Below, in pieces: positions 12,737-24,283 of a stretch of DNA of 64,000 nucleotides. This DNA comes from Porodaedalea pini (lineage: Eukaryota > Basidiomycota > Agaricomycetes > Hymenochaetales > Hymenochaetaceae). The notes beneath the pieces are model-generated. The model saw nothing but the letters and a program-made list of their open reading frames with translations. It ran no database searches and had not been told where the DNA came from. The stretch covers positions 1,116,001 to 1,180,000 of the forward strand of contig NBAY01000001.1 of the NCBI GenBank assembly GCA_002794775.1, in the 5' to 3' direction. Made by a program: the position numbers and the translations under genes. Positions within the stretch are counted from its first letter, which is position 1; each line of letters begins with the position of its first letter.

Positions 12737-13719
12737 GTTGACGCTCTACGGGGGGCATTCCAGGGTGGAGCAGGAGCGGGCACTCTTCGCCCCTGTCTTT
12801 TAAAGATGCGGATCACAAGAAAAGGAAAGAATTCGAACTGCACCTCGAACCTCGGCTAACCGTACGGCCCGCGTTCTGACATTCAGTACAGCAGACATAA
12901 TTGCAGATCATAAAGGTACAATCGGGGCTCAACTGAGAGCTCTCGCATTGAATTGGCGCGTCGACACCCGAAATTCCTTGGATCTTGGGAAACCGTGGCG
13001 CTAAGGAGAACATAGATAGGTCGGTGGGTCTGGAAGAGAAGCGTAGATGGGAACAGGTTCGCGTGCGAGAGATCAGCTAGGCCTTGTTCTTTGGTCCGGC
13101 GAGCCAGAATGATGATACTTGTAACATCGTTAGTACGACACTCTTCTTGGAAGTTCTATTGCGTAGCAGAGCAGTGAAAATATGCCAGCGCACTGCGGGA
13201 AGGTGCTAGACGTCCGGCTAAATTGGATATAATGTTGCAGAGATAGAGCGGATTTTCATCCTATCGAACGAGAATCCCTCGGACGAGAGAATATCAAACG
13301 AGATCAACCGAACTCAGAAATGCTACGCAAGCTTCCAATGATATCGAGTAGAGCTGCCAGTTAACAAGGTTGCTTATTTTTGGGAAGACAGCGAGGAGGG
13401 CGGAGCATGAGCGAAGGAGCTGAGCCTTGTATCATTCGAATCCGCAAAGTTTTTTTGTATCTCAGTTTAAGTGACGGTAACAACTTTGTGGATGAAGAGG
13501 AGAACAATTCGGTGGTGAATATTTGGGATGGATCCTAGATGTCGATGTTGACAAAGAAAATCTGGAGTTGGCGTGCCTCAATGCGGAAGACTTGCGTACG
13601 TAAGCTTGTTTGGTCTGACTGCAGAAATAAACAAGGCCACTGAACAGTGCTCTGGCACGCTGCTGGTGGCTGGACGCGTCGAGCACGCCTTACTCTTTTC
13701 CACCATCACAACGAGCGTG
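12737..13719. other. Divergent intergenic region, about 980 bp
   Basis: The interval separates the DUF6533 gene from the nucleoporin gene and should contain both promoters. The open frame at 12813-13013 (-) has no support. I see no repeat or RNA gene. Confidence 0.35.
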
Positions 13720-15994
13720 ATGAAACGAGGCGCAACAAGTCAGCTCACGAAAGAACATTCAGACGACGACGAAATTGAGGTGAGCTTCATATATAGTACG
13801 GACCAAAAGTCTCTGCTTGACAGTTGAACCGGCTGTAGGAGGTCGACCCTTCCAACGGATTCAAGAAAGCAGACGAATCCATTCTTGCTACGCGACCGTG
13901 AGTTTACTGCTTGAGCTGGGAGCTCGTTTGCTCAGTGTATACTGCCCGATAGAATGAGAGGTCTGCCAAAGCGTGGCAATGCAGTCGCCGCGACCTTCGA
14001 CGCGCCCAGCTCGGAGAACAAATTAAACGTGAGGGCATTCTAGTCATTTGCGGATAGTATCAAGCTGACCATATCATTTCAACTCAAGTTCGGAGCTGGC
14101 CTGCAGAGTTTCGGTTCTACTTCTAGCTCTTCTTTCACATTCAACGCACCTTCTTCTGCTCCCACTCTCCCAGCGACCCAACCCCCCTCCAACAACCCGC
14201 CGTTCAAGTTCTCCAATTCAGCCGTAACTTCCTCTGCATCGTCTGCTTCGAAGCAGCTCTCAAGCTTATTGGGCTCTGCACCCCAGCCTAATGGCTCGCA
14301 CACTTCTGCATCAACCGCGAAACCTGCGACTGCTGCGAAGGATGGCGCAGAGGCGAAGTACTTCAGCTCGCTTCGCGGTCTCAATGAGGCTCTCAGAGCA
14401 GAAGTTGCAAAGTTGCTATACTCGGATCCTTTTGTAGACCTCGGTGGGGCTTTAGATGGATACAGAAGCTTCCGAACGACTATTCAGAAAGAGTTCGACG
14501 ACAGCCAAAAGCCACAAGGAGCCCCACTAACAAATGGGAACTCGTCTACATCCCCGTTCGGCTCGAAAGCAAGCTCGAGCGCCTTCCAAACAGCACCAGC
14601 ACCTTCTCTTCCAGCACCGCCCAAGGCTTTCGCTGGCTTCGGCACACCATCTTCCACCTCTGGGCCATCCACGTCTAGTACGTCGGAACCCGCAGTTGGT
14701 GGTTTCAAGCCAGACTTCGGCACGATGCCCTCGACTTCAGCAGCATCGTCTCCGTTCTCGTTTGGGACGTCATCTGCAACCTCGGAAAAGACTGCGACGA
14801 CCTCCTCCCCTTTCGTAGCGCCCAGTTCGTCTGCATCCAACGCGAAGCCCTCTCCATTCGGTACATCAGGAGCGTCTGCCAAACAGTCTCCGTTCGGCGG
14901 TGCTTCGACTACTTCTTCTCCCTTCGGGTTGACGAGCTCGAACCCGACAGACAAATCACCCACTTCATTTGGGTCGGGAAGCGTCGTTGGCAGTGCATCG
15001 TCTTCAGGAAAGTCCGATGTGCCCTCGAACGCGACAACAACACCCTCAAACATCTTCGGCGGTAGCGGCATGGGCGGCCCCACCCCGGCGCCGACTTTCG
15101 GCGGTGCAGGCTCAGGTTCGAGTGGCTTCAGCTTCGGCGGGGCGAAATCACCGTCCGGAAACCTCGGGAACCCCGTCGGTTTTTCGTTTGGCAGCAACTC
15201 GCCCACGCCAGACCCAGAGGGCTCGAAGGGTACAGCTGCTGGCGCGGCGAGCGGATTATTCCCGTCTGCGTCAAAGACCACTGCCAGTTTTGTCTCGTCC
15301 TCCGCACCTTCTGGATTCTCTTTCGGCTCCAGCACGGGTGCGAGCACCACTGGCAACCAGGATGCGGCTGGTACCTCCGCAAAGTCATCCACGCCAGCTT
15401 CAGTTTCCTCAGCCGTTGAATCAAGGAGCAGTACGCCCTTCTCGGCAGATGGCGGCGAAGCGCCGACGGAAGAGACTTCGGCTCCAAAGGTCCTCGGTGA
15501 GAACCCGAATGATTTGGAAGGCGAAGGAGAGGAGGAAGAGAACACTATACATACCAGCAGGGTGAAAATCTACAGGTTCGGGAAGGAGAATAACGAGCCG
15601 CATTGGTCTGAAGTTGGCGTAGGTGAGTGACTCGTGGCCTATGCTTCAGGTGTTAATTTTTGCATGCTTACTGACAATCTCATTAATAGGGATGCTCCGT
15701 ATCAAAAAGCACAAGGAATCTGGCTCAGTGCGATTACTGTCTAGGAACAGTGCGAACGGCAAAATCATGATGGTGAGCAAGCGGGCGAAAAAGACCTTCA
15801 CCCCGTCGACGTTGCTAATTCTCCTACAGAACTTCAAGTTATACTCTGGCTTCAAGGTCACTCGTGCAAAGCAGGTGCTGAACTTTGTGGGGCATGATAA
15901 AGGTGCCAACGTTACATTCAGAGTCCGTGTGAAGGACGAGGCGGGCGCGGTTGCGCTCCAAGAGGCCATCGATAAAGAAGTATCTTCGCTTTGA
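13720..15994 (+). CDS. NUP2: FG nucleoporin with C-terminal Ran-binding domain (Nup2/Nup50 type)
   Basis: The protein sits at the nuclear basket and helps release cargo from importin-alpha in a Ran-dependent way (family knowledge). The start is MKRGATSQLTKEHSDDDEIE, a basic/acidic Nup50-like N-terminus that in the family binds importin-alpha. Later comes RPMRGLPKRGNAVAATFD. The middle carries many FG-type repeats (SFGS, FSFG, SPFG, FGGA) in a Ser/Thr/Pro-rich context. The C-terminal RanBD is split by two introns: SRVKIYRFGKENNEPHWSEV, GVGMLRIKKHKESGSVRLLS, RNSANGKIMMNFKLYSGFKV, then VRVKDEAGAVALQEAID near the end. Six introns have good GTGAG donors. A 353-residue open frame on the opposite strand is a by-product of codon bias. 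Confidence 0.93.
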
Positions 15995-16235
15995 GTGCTG
16001 TCGTCCAGACCTTTGTCCTGCTGCATTTCATTTTTTTCACGTCATTATATCTATCTCTCGCAGTTAAGTATCTCGCTGTCGTCTCTTGTGTTTTCCGTTC
16101 TAGTTCCAAAATACATACATCCTGTGGGCAGCGTTCCACCGGGCTGCATTTTTTTCATTATTCTACACTCAGGGTGGGGTCCCTATTCCGAGAGCAATGC
16201 GTAAAGTGGGGTCCACGTGCATTCCTTTCTTGATG

Positions 16236-18334
16236 CTATGATCCTAGGAAATGACTCTGTGCATTCTGCCAGGTCGAGTTGAGGACGAATGCATGGCTCA
16301 AGAGAAGTTCAATCTCATGATCGCCCCAATTCTGCGTAGGTAAGGACTGAAGGAACATGATTATGCCCTACCGGTCGTAAAAGATTCAGTCACAAATGAA
16401 GAACATCAGAGGAATCCCAGTGGTGCTTACCTGGAAATCCATATCTTGCAAGGTTTTACTCCACTTCATGAGGAATGCGGAGCAAACGTATAGATGGAAC
16501 TGAGAGAAGGCGTCGGGACCCTCAGCCTGCAAAAAGCGATCTGTTAGGAATGTTTAGCCAAGTTAACACGAAAATGATCCGACCAAGTAGGTATCCCACA
16601 TCCTGATGGTGTTCTGCACACTGATTTCGCGCATGAGAAGACAGTTCATCCAGCGGAACGCGAACTGCATGAATTCGACGTTCTCAGATTGAAGATGCGC
16701 ATAAAGCGCAGCTGATGCGAGCAAAGTGAGCGCTCTTGTAAAACGATGAAGAAGAGAAGAAGCCACCATCTATGCGCGCAACTAGCTCAGCCATACGTTT
16801 GACGCTTCTTTGAATCCCTGGCTGCGCAAAGATGTAGTTGTCCTGGATACCATCCAGAAGACGGGTGAGACACCAGAATGAGTCCGCTTCGACGGCACTC
16901 AACACGCTGGGTGGGAGTCGAGCGGGATCAAACTCCTCCGGGTCAGACGCTGTAGTTTGATGAGTCTGACAAGAAGGAAACGATTGCCATAGAAGAATGA
17001 CATACTGATATATGCGGAAAGGAAGACTTGATAGAATGGAGTGACTAGATCATTAATACCTTGGACGTAACCACTGGCAGGATGTCGAATGGCCCAAACA
17101 TAAAGGATTCTTTCGATACTCTGTTCACGTCCACATCAGATCGGAGAGAAGCAACAGGAAATTTTATTGTACTCTTTGTGTTGCTCCATGCATCCACAGC
17201 TTTACGCCTGGCCGAGTCCGCGGAACGTCGATTTCAATCTGATGCCATATTTGCTGGTCGAGGCCGTCACGCCCTCTTGCAAAGGTAACATCGACGAGTG
17301 AAGCATACTCGGCCCGTTTCCGGGAAAGGGTGGAGGTCCGCATATCTGAATGGAGAGGTAGATATCCCTATGTTTCAAAATATAATTAGTACTCGGACGC
17401 TGCCCTGAGCGCGCGGTGACCTACAAGTAGCAGTTGCCAAGCTATGGGTCGGAACTCGTTTGGAATACCATTCCACGCGAGTTTCCTTAGTTCAACTGTT
17501 TATCGAGCAGCAATTTTAAAAACAAATCCTGACTTGTTTCATCTCTTGTTGATCTTACCTATGTTGACATCCTCAGCCAGTAAGCACTCGACGAACTTAT
17601 TTCGTCGATTGGTTTTGATAGATGCCTCACGCGCAAGGTGTGAAGAGTTATTATTCTGGAGGCCAGGCCCGGATTCTTGAGAGCGCTTGGGCCGACTTTC
17701 GTATCCGCGACGAATACTTGATAAAGGGTCTGTAAATTATGTTAGTCCTTACAACATGCTGGACACGTTGCGGGATGCTTTAATGAATACCTTGAACAAC
17801 CTCCTCCACGTCACCTCTCACACATTCTGACCCTTTTCTCTCCTTCGAAAGTTTCATCGCAGAGGCTTCAGCGTCCGTGTCTGCAACATCTACATCCTCG
17901 ATGTCAAATTCCTCGCTGGTTTTCCCCAGTGTACCGCTAATCATTTCCTCCTTAGTTGTCTGCGCTCTTTTCTCCGAAGGCTTGCTAACCATCGTCCAGC
18001 TTTGCTTGTGAGAATGTGGATTCTCCGGCCTCGGAGAATAAGAGCCTGGGCTCGGTGCACTAACGTGGGTATAAGAGAAAGCTAAGCTGTTCGAGGAGGG
18101 CGATTTCTTCGGTTTCGGTACTGGTCTGGCTGCGGTCGATGACTCCAGGGCAAGTTTGCCTACGCTGTTTGATCTTACACCGGCTGGAGGCCTCTGAGAG
18201 GACGACTCAGAGTCGGATGCACTGTCCCATGCGTCGTCTTCTGCCCATTCTACCGATGCGTAGGACGAGAAGCGCGATGGCGTGTTGATGCCAATATGAG
18301 AGCGTGCGGGAGGCGGCCGAGGCATTCCGATCAT
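16236..18334 (-). CDS. GYP1: TBC-domain Rab GTPase-activating protein (Gyp1/TBC1D22 type)
   Basis: TBC proteins speed GTP hydrolysis by Rab GTPases; Gyp1 acts on Golgi Rabs such as Ypt1. The N-terminal ~190 residues are disordered and Ser/Pro-rich (start MIGMPRPPPARSHIGI). The TBC domain follows: ELRKLAWNGIPNELRPIAWQ, LLLGYLP, then the arginine-finger motif IEIDVPRTRPGVKLW and the glutamine-finger motif IRHPASGYVQGINDLVTPF. Both catalytic residues, R in IxxDxxR and Q in YxQ, are present. The YVQGINDLVTP context is typical of TBC1D22/Gyp1. Later blocks include VEADSFWCLTRLLDGIQDNY, QFAFRWMNCLLMREI and MWDTYLAEG. The end is SHFLGS at a TAG at 16236-16238. It faces the nucleoporin gene tail to tail with about 240 bp between them. 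Confidence 0.92.
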
Positions 18335-18554
18335 AACAGGGTGCTATCGAGCAGCTAGATACAGACGTGTACAACGGCGTTGAGTGAGCTTAGGAGTCAA
18401 AGCAGCGATGAGCACACCGAGCAGGCGTTTCTTTCGGCTCTTGAGCACACCACACAAGTTGTAGATCCCAGATCAGCCAAGTTTGGCACGTAAGAGTAAC
18501 ACGTTTGTATGCGAGTCTCGTCGATCACTGCGAACTTGACCTCTCGTCACCATT
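18335..18554. promoter_or_regulatory. Shared divergent promoter region, TBC gene and Rec114-like gene
   Basis: Only 220 bp separate the two start codons, which point away from each other. The region should therefore hold both promoters and both 5' UTRs. I see no clear TATA box. Confidence 0.4.
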
Positions 18555-20039
18555 ATGGCGCGTCCAGCAACGTCAAGGAATATTTTCGCACTTACAAAAT
18601 ACTCTCGCGCAGCGATAAGGCAGCCAGGCAATTCACAAGGTATTCAAGGCTCGAAAGGAGACTGTGACTGGCACCACCACACACAACCCAACCTGCGTCT
18701 GCTGCTTGAGCTGCGTAAATCTGCGCAAGGCATTCCCGAGTCAGTCAGACTACGTGTCGTATGGATCGTGGATAAATTTCAAGCTCCACCGAGCAACAAG
18801 CCATTGCAGCAGGAGAATGTCATTTTCGTACGATTTTTTTTTTTTATTCTTAAAATTTCGTGTTCCTTTCCATCAACTTATGGGACCTACAGGAGGACAT
18901 CGACCTTCTTGTGATCAGAAAACACGTTCACCCGTTTCCAACACAGGGTCTTCCTCTCAAGGCTGTTTTTCGCGACAACATGGTTGGAATTCGATACCTT
19001 CCTCCTCAAGCCAAGTCAAATGTTCCCTCTGTAACTTCATGTTCTATTTTGATCAGTTTGTATTGTTACTAACTTCCATTCTCGGCAGGAATATCGCCGA
19101 TTCCAGATAACATTTCAATTGCCTAGCGACTCTGCTGCACTCATTGAAGCTATACGAGATGTTTGTCCTTGCAAACCAAGCCCTGTCAATAATCCTGCTG
19201 TTGTTTCGGAGTCCGCTATGTCTGCCCCCCTTCGATCAGGAGGGGTCGACATAATTCACAGTTCTCAAACACAGGTACCCTTCTCAGCACAATTTCAGTC
19301 TCAGATATTGCAAACCCCTTCAGGAAGCCGACTCAACTCAGTCATGACTCAATATCCCGACGATCGCCTGCCACCTTCCCAAATGAACATATCTTCTGAT
19401 CCGCCTGTCGAATTTTCTATGCCTTTTCACCAATCTCGTCAGGCTGGCTCCGCTCCTATCGTTGACCCCAGAATGCAAGCTTATCCGTCGACTGCGCTCA
19501 CTCATCATCAGTCTCTGGCTTACGGACCCAGTCGCTCGGACCTATCATCATCCCCGTTTTATCCACAGGCGCAACAACGGTCCGAGGTACATTCGCGACG
19601 CCCATCCATGGCCATCTACGACTCAACTATGCACGAGTTGGAGAAAACACAATCTGACCCCAACGTATCTCGCTCTGTGCCTATGCCGACACCCCCTGTC
19701 TCCTCCCAGACTCTTGACGCTTCTAGCATCTTTAGCGCTAATACGTCTTCGCGCAAGGAACCCGCTGAAAGCGCCACCACTGATGCTAATACTTCTACTA
19801 CGACTGCAGCTACGACTAAGGACCCCTTACTGAAATCGTTGTACGAAACGTGTAGGCTGGACCATCTCCCGCCTGATGAATTGGAACAACTTGTCGCACA
19901 CATCGTGCGGGAAGATGGATTCACGGAGTTGGTAAGCCAAGGAAGGACTATTGTATCTACTTGCAAAACGCTGATGCGGCGACGATAGCTCGAAAAGGTC
20001 GACTCCTTGTGGCCTTTGAAGGCCGTGGTTAACATGTGA
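18555..20039 (+). CDS. Rec114/Rec7-like meiotic double-strand-break protein (candidate)
   Basis: Rec114 works with Mei4 to activate Spo11 during meiosis. Four exons join in frame. Exon 1 starts MARPATSRNIFALTKYSRAA and ends QQENVIF; exon 2 gives EDIDLLVIRKHVHPFPTQGL, PLKAVFRDNMVGIRYLPP; exon 3 gives EYRRFQITFQLPSDSAALIE and AIRDVCPCKP. Together these fit a PH-like N-terminal domain of about 170 residues. A disordered Ser/Pro/Gln-rich middle follows. The C-terminus is a short conserved helical segment, LPPDELEQLVAHIVREDGF then TELLEKVDSLWPLKAVVNM. A PH-like head, disordered linker and C-terminal helix is the known Rec114 layout. The assignment rests on layout and remembered basidiomycete sequences, not on a database hit, and could be wrong. 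Confidence 0.6.
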
Positions 20040-20307
20040 CTCGTCGGATGTCTTTCCCCATACCACTTGTTCGAACCACACTGTTGTACTAACTCTGCTG
20101 AGCTTAGTCTTCGTTTTAATGTCAATCTTTAGATACACGGTCATGAATGCTAGGAAAACATTAGCAACGCCGAATAACTGTATAATGTGTCTGTATTTCT
20201 CGCGTTTTACATATAGAATTACAAACCGCATATCCTAACAAACCCGGTGTATCTTAATATCTACGAACAGAAAAGGGGACAAGAATAGAGACAAAACTAA
20301 AAGGACA

Positions 20308-23300
20308 TCAATCAGACAACGCCTTGAAGCGGCTCGCAATACCCTCCCAGGGTATGCACTGCTTCACCATAGAGATCGCGGGACGCGATGCGTACAGAGC
20401 CCACCCGAGTGCCACTACAAGAGGAAATGTCAACAAAAGACCGTCATGAAAAAGTTACAAGGACCTACAAATCATAATAGGGATCCAGAAAAAGACTAAC
20501 ATGCGGTCCTCTGCACGTGGAGCGAACGATGAGTATCAAGGGACTCGATTGAAGAGGGAAATTAACTTACCTTTCTTTATGGTCTTCACGAGTGACTTCG
20601 TCTTTGGTCGGTAGGAGTACGCCTGAATTTCCTTCTCGGAGACTTGCATTGGCCTCTGGTTGTATCCGAAGCGGCGAAGGATCGAACGCGAAGCTGCTGG
20701 CGTCGGTGTAATGGGCACTTCAGACACGACCTCGTCTGAATCTAGTTTCGCACCGATAGCTGATGCTGAGTTCACATGTTGCTCCGCACCCAGAACAGGA
20801 TCGTCTAGCTGATCCTGACGAGCCATCGCCGCACTCATCTGAGTCATCCACTTCTCCCAGGATGCGCGGGGCGAGCGCAGACCATCTTCGCTGGTGGCCT
20901 TATTTTCGTCATTCCCTTCGTCGTGCCTCTCAGTGCGGAACGGCGGCCATGCTTGCATCGGAACGAAAACCGGGAACGCCCATGCCGGCATGCCCGGAAG
21001 CTGAGGCATCTGTGGCTTCAGATGTGGAGGCTGAAACTGAGCCCAGGCCCGTTGCAGGTACGCAGCAAATGACGCCGCCTGCTTTTCGTCAATGGTCACA
21101 TCTTTATCCGGCGCGTCGGGTATGGATAAAGCCTCCGGAGAAACAACGGTGGCGTTATCGTCGTCTTCTGCTGCTGCACGGACATCAAACTGGTCTTCCA
21201 CATCAGAAGCATCCGATACAACAGACGCAGGCATGCTCGAGCGACGCGAGCGGGGATGACGGACGCGACGTCTGGAATGGATCCGAGAATGAGGGTGGCT
21301 TTCTTTCCCGGAATCATCTTCGACATCGCCGAAATGCGACTCGTCATCGCTCTCCTCATTTTGGTCTTCACTACTCGCCCGTACAGGAACAAAGAAGCCT
21401 TCGGGGGCAAGTTCCAGCGCAGTATAGCCCATATTTGTATAGATAGATATATCAGCGCCGGCATTGGCGATTTGACGCGCAGAGCATCGCGAACCATTAA
21501 GAACAGCAGTATGGAGTGCGGTGTATCCGTTGATATCCTGAGCGTCCAGAGATATGTCGCGCTGAATCAGAAATTCGACAAGCAAAGGGAAGTTCAACGA
21601 TGCAGCTAGATGCAAGAGGGTCTGTCCGGTCTTTGTTGGATGCGAAATCACAGACGACAGGGATAGTGGTTCTCCAGAGCTATCGCGCATGTCCAAAGAC
21701 AGCAGAGAGTCCATTATGGTCTTTTCGAACTCGACGTCATCCCCGTGGCCCAGGAACAAACGACGAGAATCAGGCAGAGCACTGCTTGCCAGATTCATCA
21801 TCTGACTGGCGTTACCGGTTCTGCTCTGAGAATCCTGTGACGACGAGCCAACGATACGCATGGCAATATCCTTTGCGTCCTCGATCTTTCCTGTCATCTT
21901 AAGGCCGACGACTTGCAAAGCGAGTTCCATGCTGAAGAAAAGAAAGTGTGAGTAAACGAGGTCTATGAAAGGACGAATTTTTACGCACAGAGTTCGATCT
22001 GTCTCATCGACGTAGGTAAACAGAGCAGGGGCACCTGAGTCCATCTTCATGCCTTCAAGTGTGACCGGGACGACACCTGCGCTTGCTCTCGGTGGAAGAA
22101 TGCAGACTAACGTGTTCTCGCTCCATCGCGTGGTAGAGCTCGCAACCACGTCACCAAAGACGCAATTGTGTAGAACGGAAGGATGGAAATTCGACCCAAG
22201 CACTGTTACTTCGATGCCACCAAAAGTCGGACCGGACGAGGGGATCAAGCGATGGATCTTCGGTGCCGGTAAAGATGGGACGGGTGGGTCAGGGGATGGG
22301 TGAAGCATATTATAAGTGAAGGAGGGGAGATCAACGCTTGATGCTGAAGAAATGACATCGTGCGAGGGCGGGGATGAAGGCGCGGTCTCCGGCGGCGAGA
22401 GAGGAAAGAAGGGATAAGACTGCCGAAAAAAACCTCCTGCATAATAGTGTCGGTGTTCTCCATGAAGGCTGTCTGTGGAGATACAGGAGACGGGTTCGAG
22501 TTTGACGGAGAAGGAAGTGCTGTGATACTTTCTCTCCTCTGAGAAGTCGGAGACGCGGGGTCAGAATTTGTGAACATGGAGGGCGCAAACGGGCTGAACG
22601 GTGTGATCATTGCCACATCAAGGCCTGATGTGGGCAGCGGGGGAGCTGTAGTATCCACAGTAGGCTGGCTGCTGCCTTCACTTGGGTCACTTCGATGAGC
22701 ACGGCCCGGGGTTGTTCGGTCGTTGTCGTATGGTTTCGCACGTCTTTTCGATGCTGCTGCGCCCTCTTTTGTGGCTGACTGACGCCGTCTGGAGGGCGCG
22801 CTAGAATTTGCTGCGATGGGCTCGCACGGAGACGGGACCAACGGCGCCCGAGGATCCCAATCGGACTCCGCAAGATACGACGGGCTGTGTGGTTGCTTGG
22901 AGGCGTTCTTGTCTGTGGACTTGTGATCATCGGTGATCATGATCGGGGGACTCATGCCTTTGCCTACAACGCGGCCGCTCGCGTCCCTCAGTGTGAAGTG
23001 GACGTTGAATCCCACCTTCTCGCGATGATGTCGGCAGTAGCAAGTGATCCGAAGCGGGAGGACGACAGAACCGCCTGAGAAGTCCAGAGAATCGGGACAG
23101 TTGAATTGTACGATCTTCGAAGAGGAGTCATTATCGCCTTCGTTTGAATCAGAATCAGAACGTGCGGGTCTAACACGCGCCGCAATCTTTCGGGCCACTC
23201 GTTTTGCCTGTGCACCACCATGTCAAGGTTACAGCAGAATATGTAGTTCAGATTTCCGTACCTCACGACCCTGGCAAGTCGAACAGCTAACAACTTGCTT

Positions 23301-24283
23301 GGAGGGATAAGAAGCGCAAGTTACTTCTACATCCATAAATAAAGTATCTGCTGGTGATGCATCTTGGTGGCAACAATGAATATAACTCATTCATATCAGA
23401 GCATCAATAAGGTGACGCCATAACATACCGATCTTTCCTTCCTTACGCGAACGCTTTCGCGTAGCAGTTCCGTTAGGTAGCTTCAACCATTTCCAGCTAC
23501 CTACTCTGTCGTAGCTTTGAGGTTCACAGGAAGACCCGCTAGGCAGAGCGAGATCAACAGCGACCCTAACTTGAGTCTCGACGCGCGACTTGGTCCCAGA
23601 AGGTGGAATGTTCGGAGTCAAGATTGCTAAACTGTACGGAATAATATGTAGGGCAGTTAATATCTGGAATGTCAAGGTACTCAGGTGCGAAAGACACTGA
23701 CTTGTAGCAAGACTCCTTTGCTGGAAAAATAACCCTATAGTGCATTGAATTGTCTACTTTGCGAGGCTGGACAGGAGGAGGAGGGATGACTCTTGTAGGG
23801 AAAGCTGTCGTGGAAACCGTCCGGGGAATCAGATCTGGAACAGGTGCGCTCTCGGACGACGAGTTGTCGGACGAGAAGTTGGAGAAACCATTCGAGTTGG
23901 AGGCAGTTTTAACTTCGGGCTGCGGCTGAGACAGATGAAATAGGGCAGGATTGATGGCGACCGGGGACTCCGGCATGATAGGACTAGAAGAAAACGTGCC
24001 GGAACGTGTTTTTGACCGCGTCACTAAACAATGTCTCAAGAAAGACGTACTCGTAAGTCTGAGATTTCAGCATTTCCTCCAGCATACGGAGGCTTGTTTC
24101 CTCCATCTTCGGCATTTCTTGCTGTTCTTCAGTATTCCAAGACGTGCCTTCGAACTCGGATACAGGCTCAGGTGAAAGATGGCACCAGGCGGAGAAGTCG
24201 ACAGTTTCGGAATTCGTTTGCTCGTCCGACAACGATTCAGACGTTGATGGCGACGGCGAGCGGGAGTTATTACCTGCATCCAT
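20308..24283 (-). CDS. MGA2: Mga2/Spt23-type ER membrane-anchored transcription factor (IPT + ankyrin + TM)
   Basis: In yeast, Mga2/Spt23 sense membrane lipid packing through one C-terminal TM helix and are released by the proteasome to switch on fatty-acid desaturase genes. Here the N-terminal part has the Spt23-type block: MHYRVIFPAKESCYKSVSFA, VGSWKWLKLPNGTATRKRSR and GGSVVLPLRITCYCRHHREK. Next is an IPT/TIG domain (IHRLIPSSGPTFGGIEVTVL, SNFHPSVLHNCVFGDV), then two ankyrin repeats (TGQTLLHLAASLNFPLLVEF, NGYTALHTAVLNGSRCSARQ). After an acidic linker comes a single TM segment, MLVFFWIPIMILALGWALYA, formed across the last intron, and a ~25-residue tail ending FKALSD. I chose the ATG at 24283; the frame is open upstream but lacks an ATG. 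The gene ends tail to tail with the Rec114-like gene. Confidence 0.9.

Noticed and set aside
12813..13013. Possible tRNA, suggested by gttcgaat- and ttagccgagg-like words on the minus strand
   Set aside because: The A-box-like and B-box-like words are only about 20 nt apart and no acceptor stem pairs.
14484..15545. A 353-codon open frame on the minus strand inside the nucleoporin gene
   Set aside because: It mirrors the Ser/Pro/Phe-rich FG repeats on the other strand. Codon bias explains it, and it has no family resemblance.
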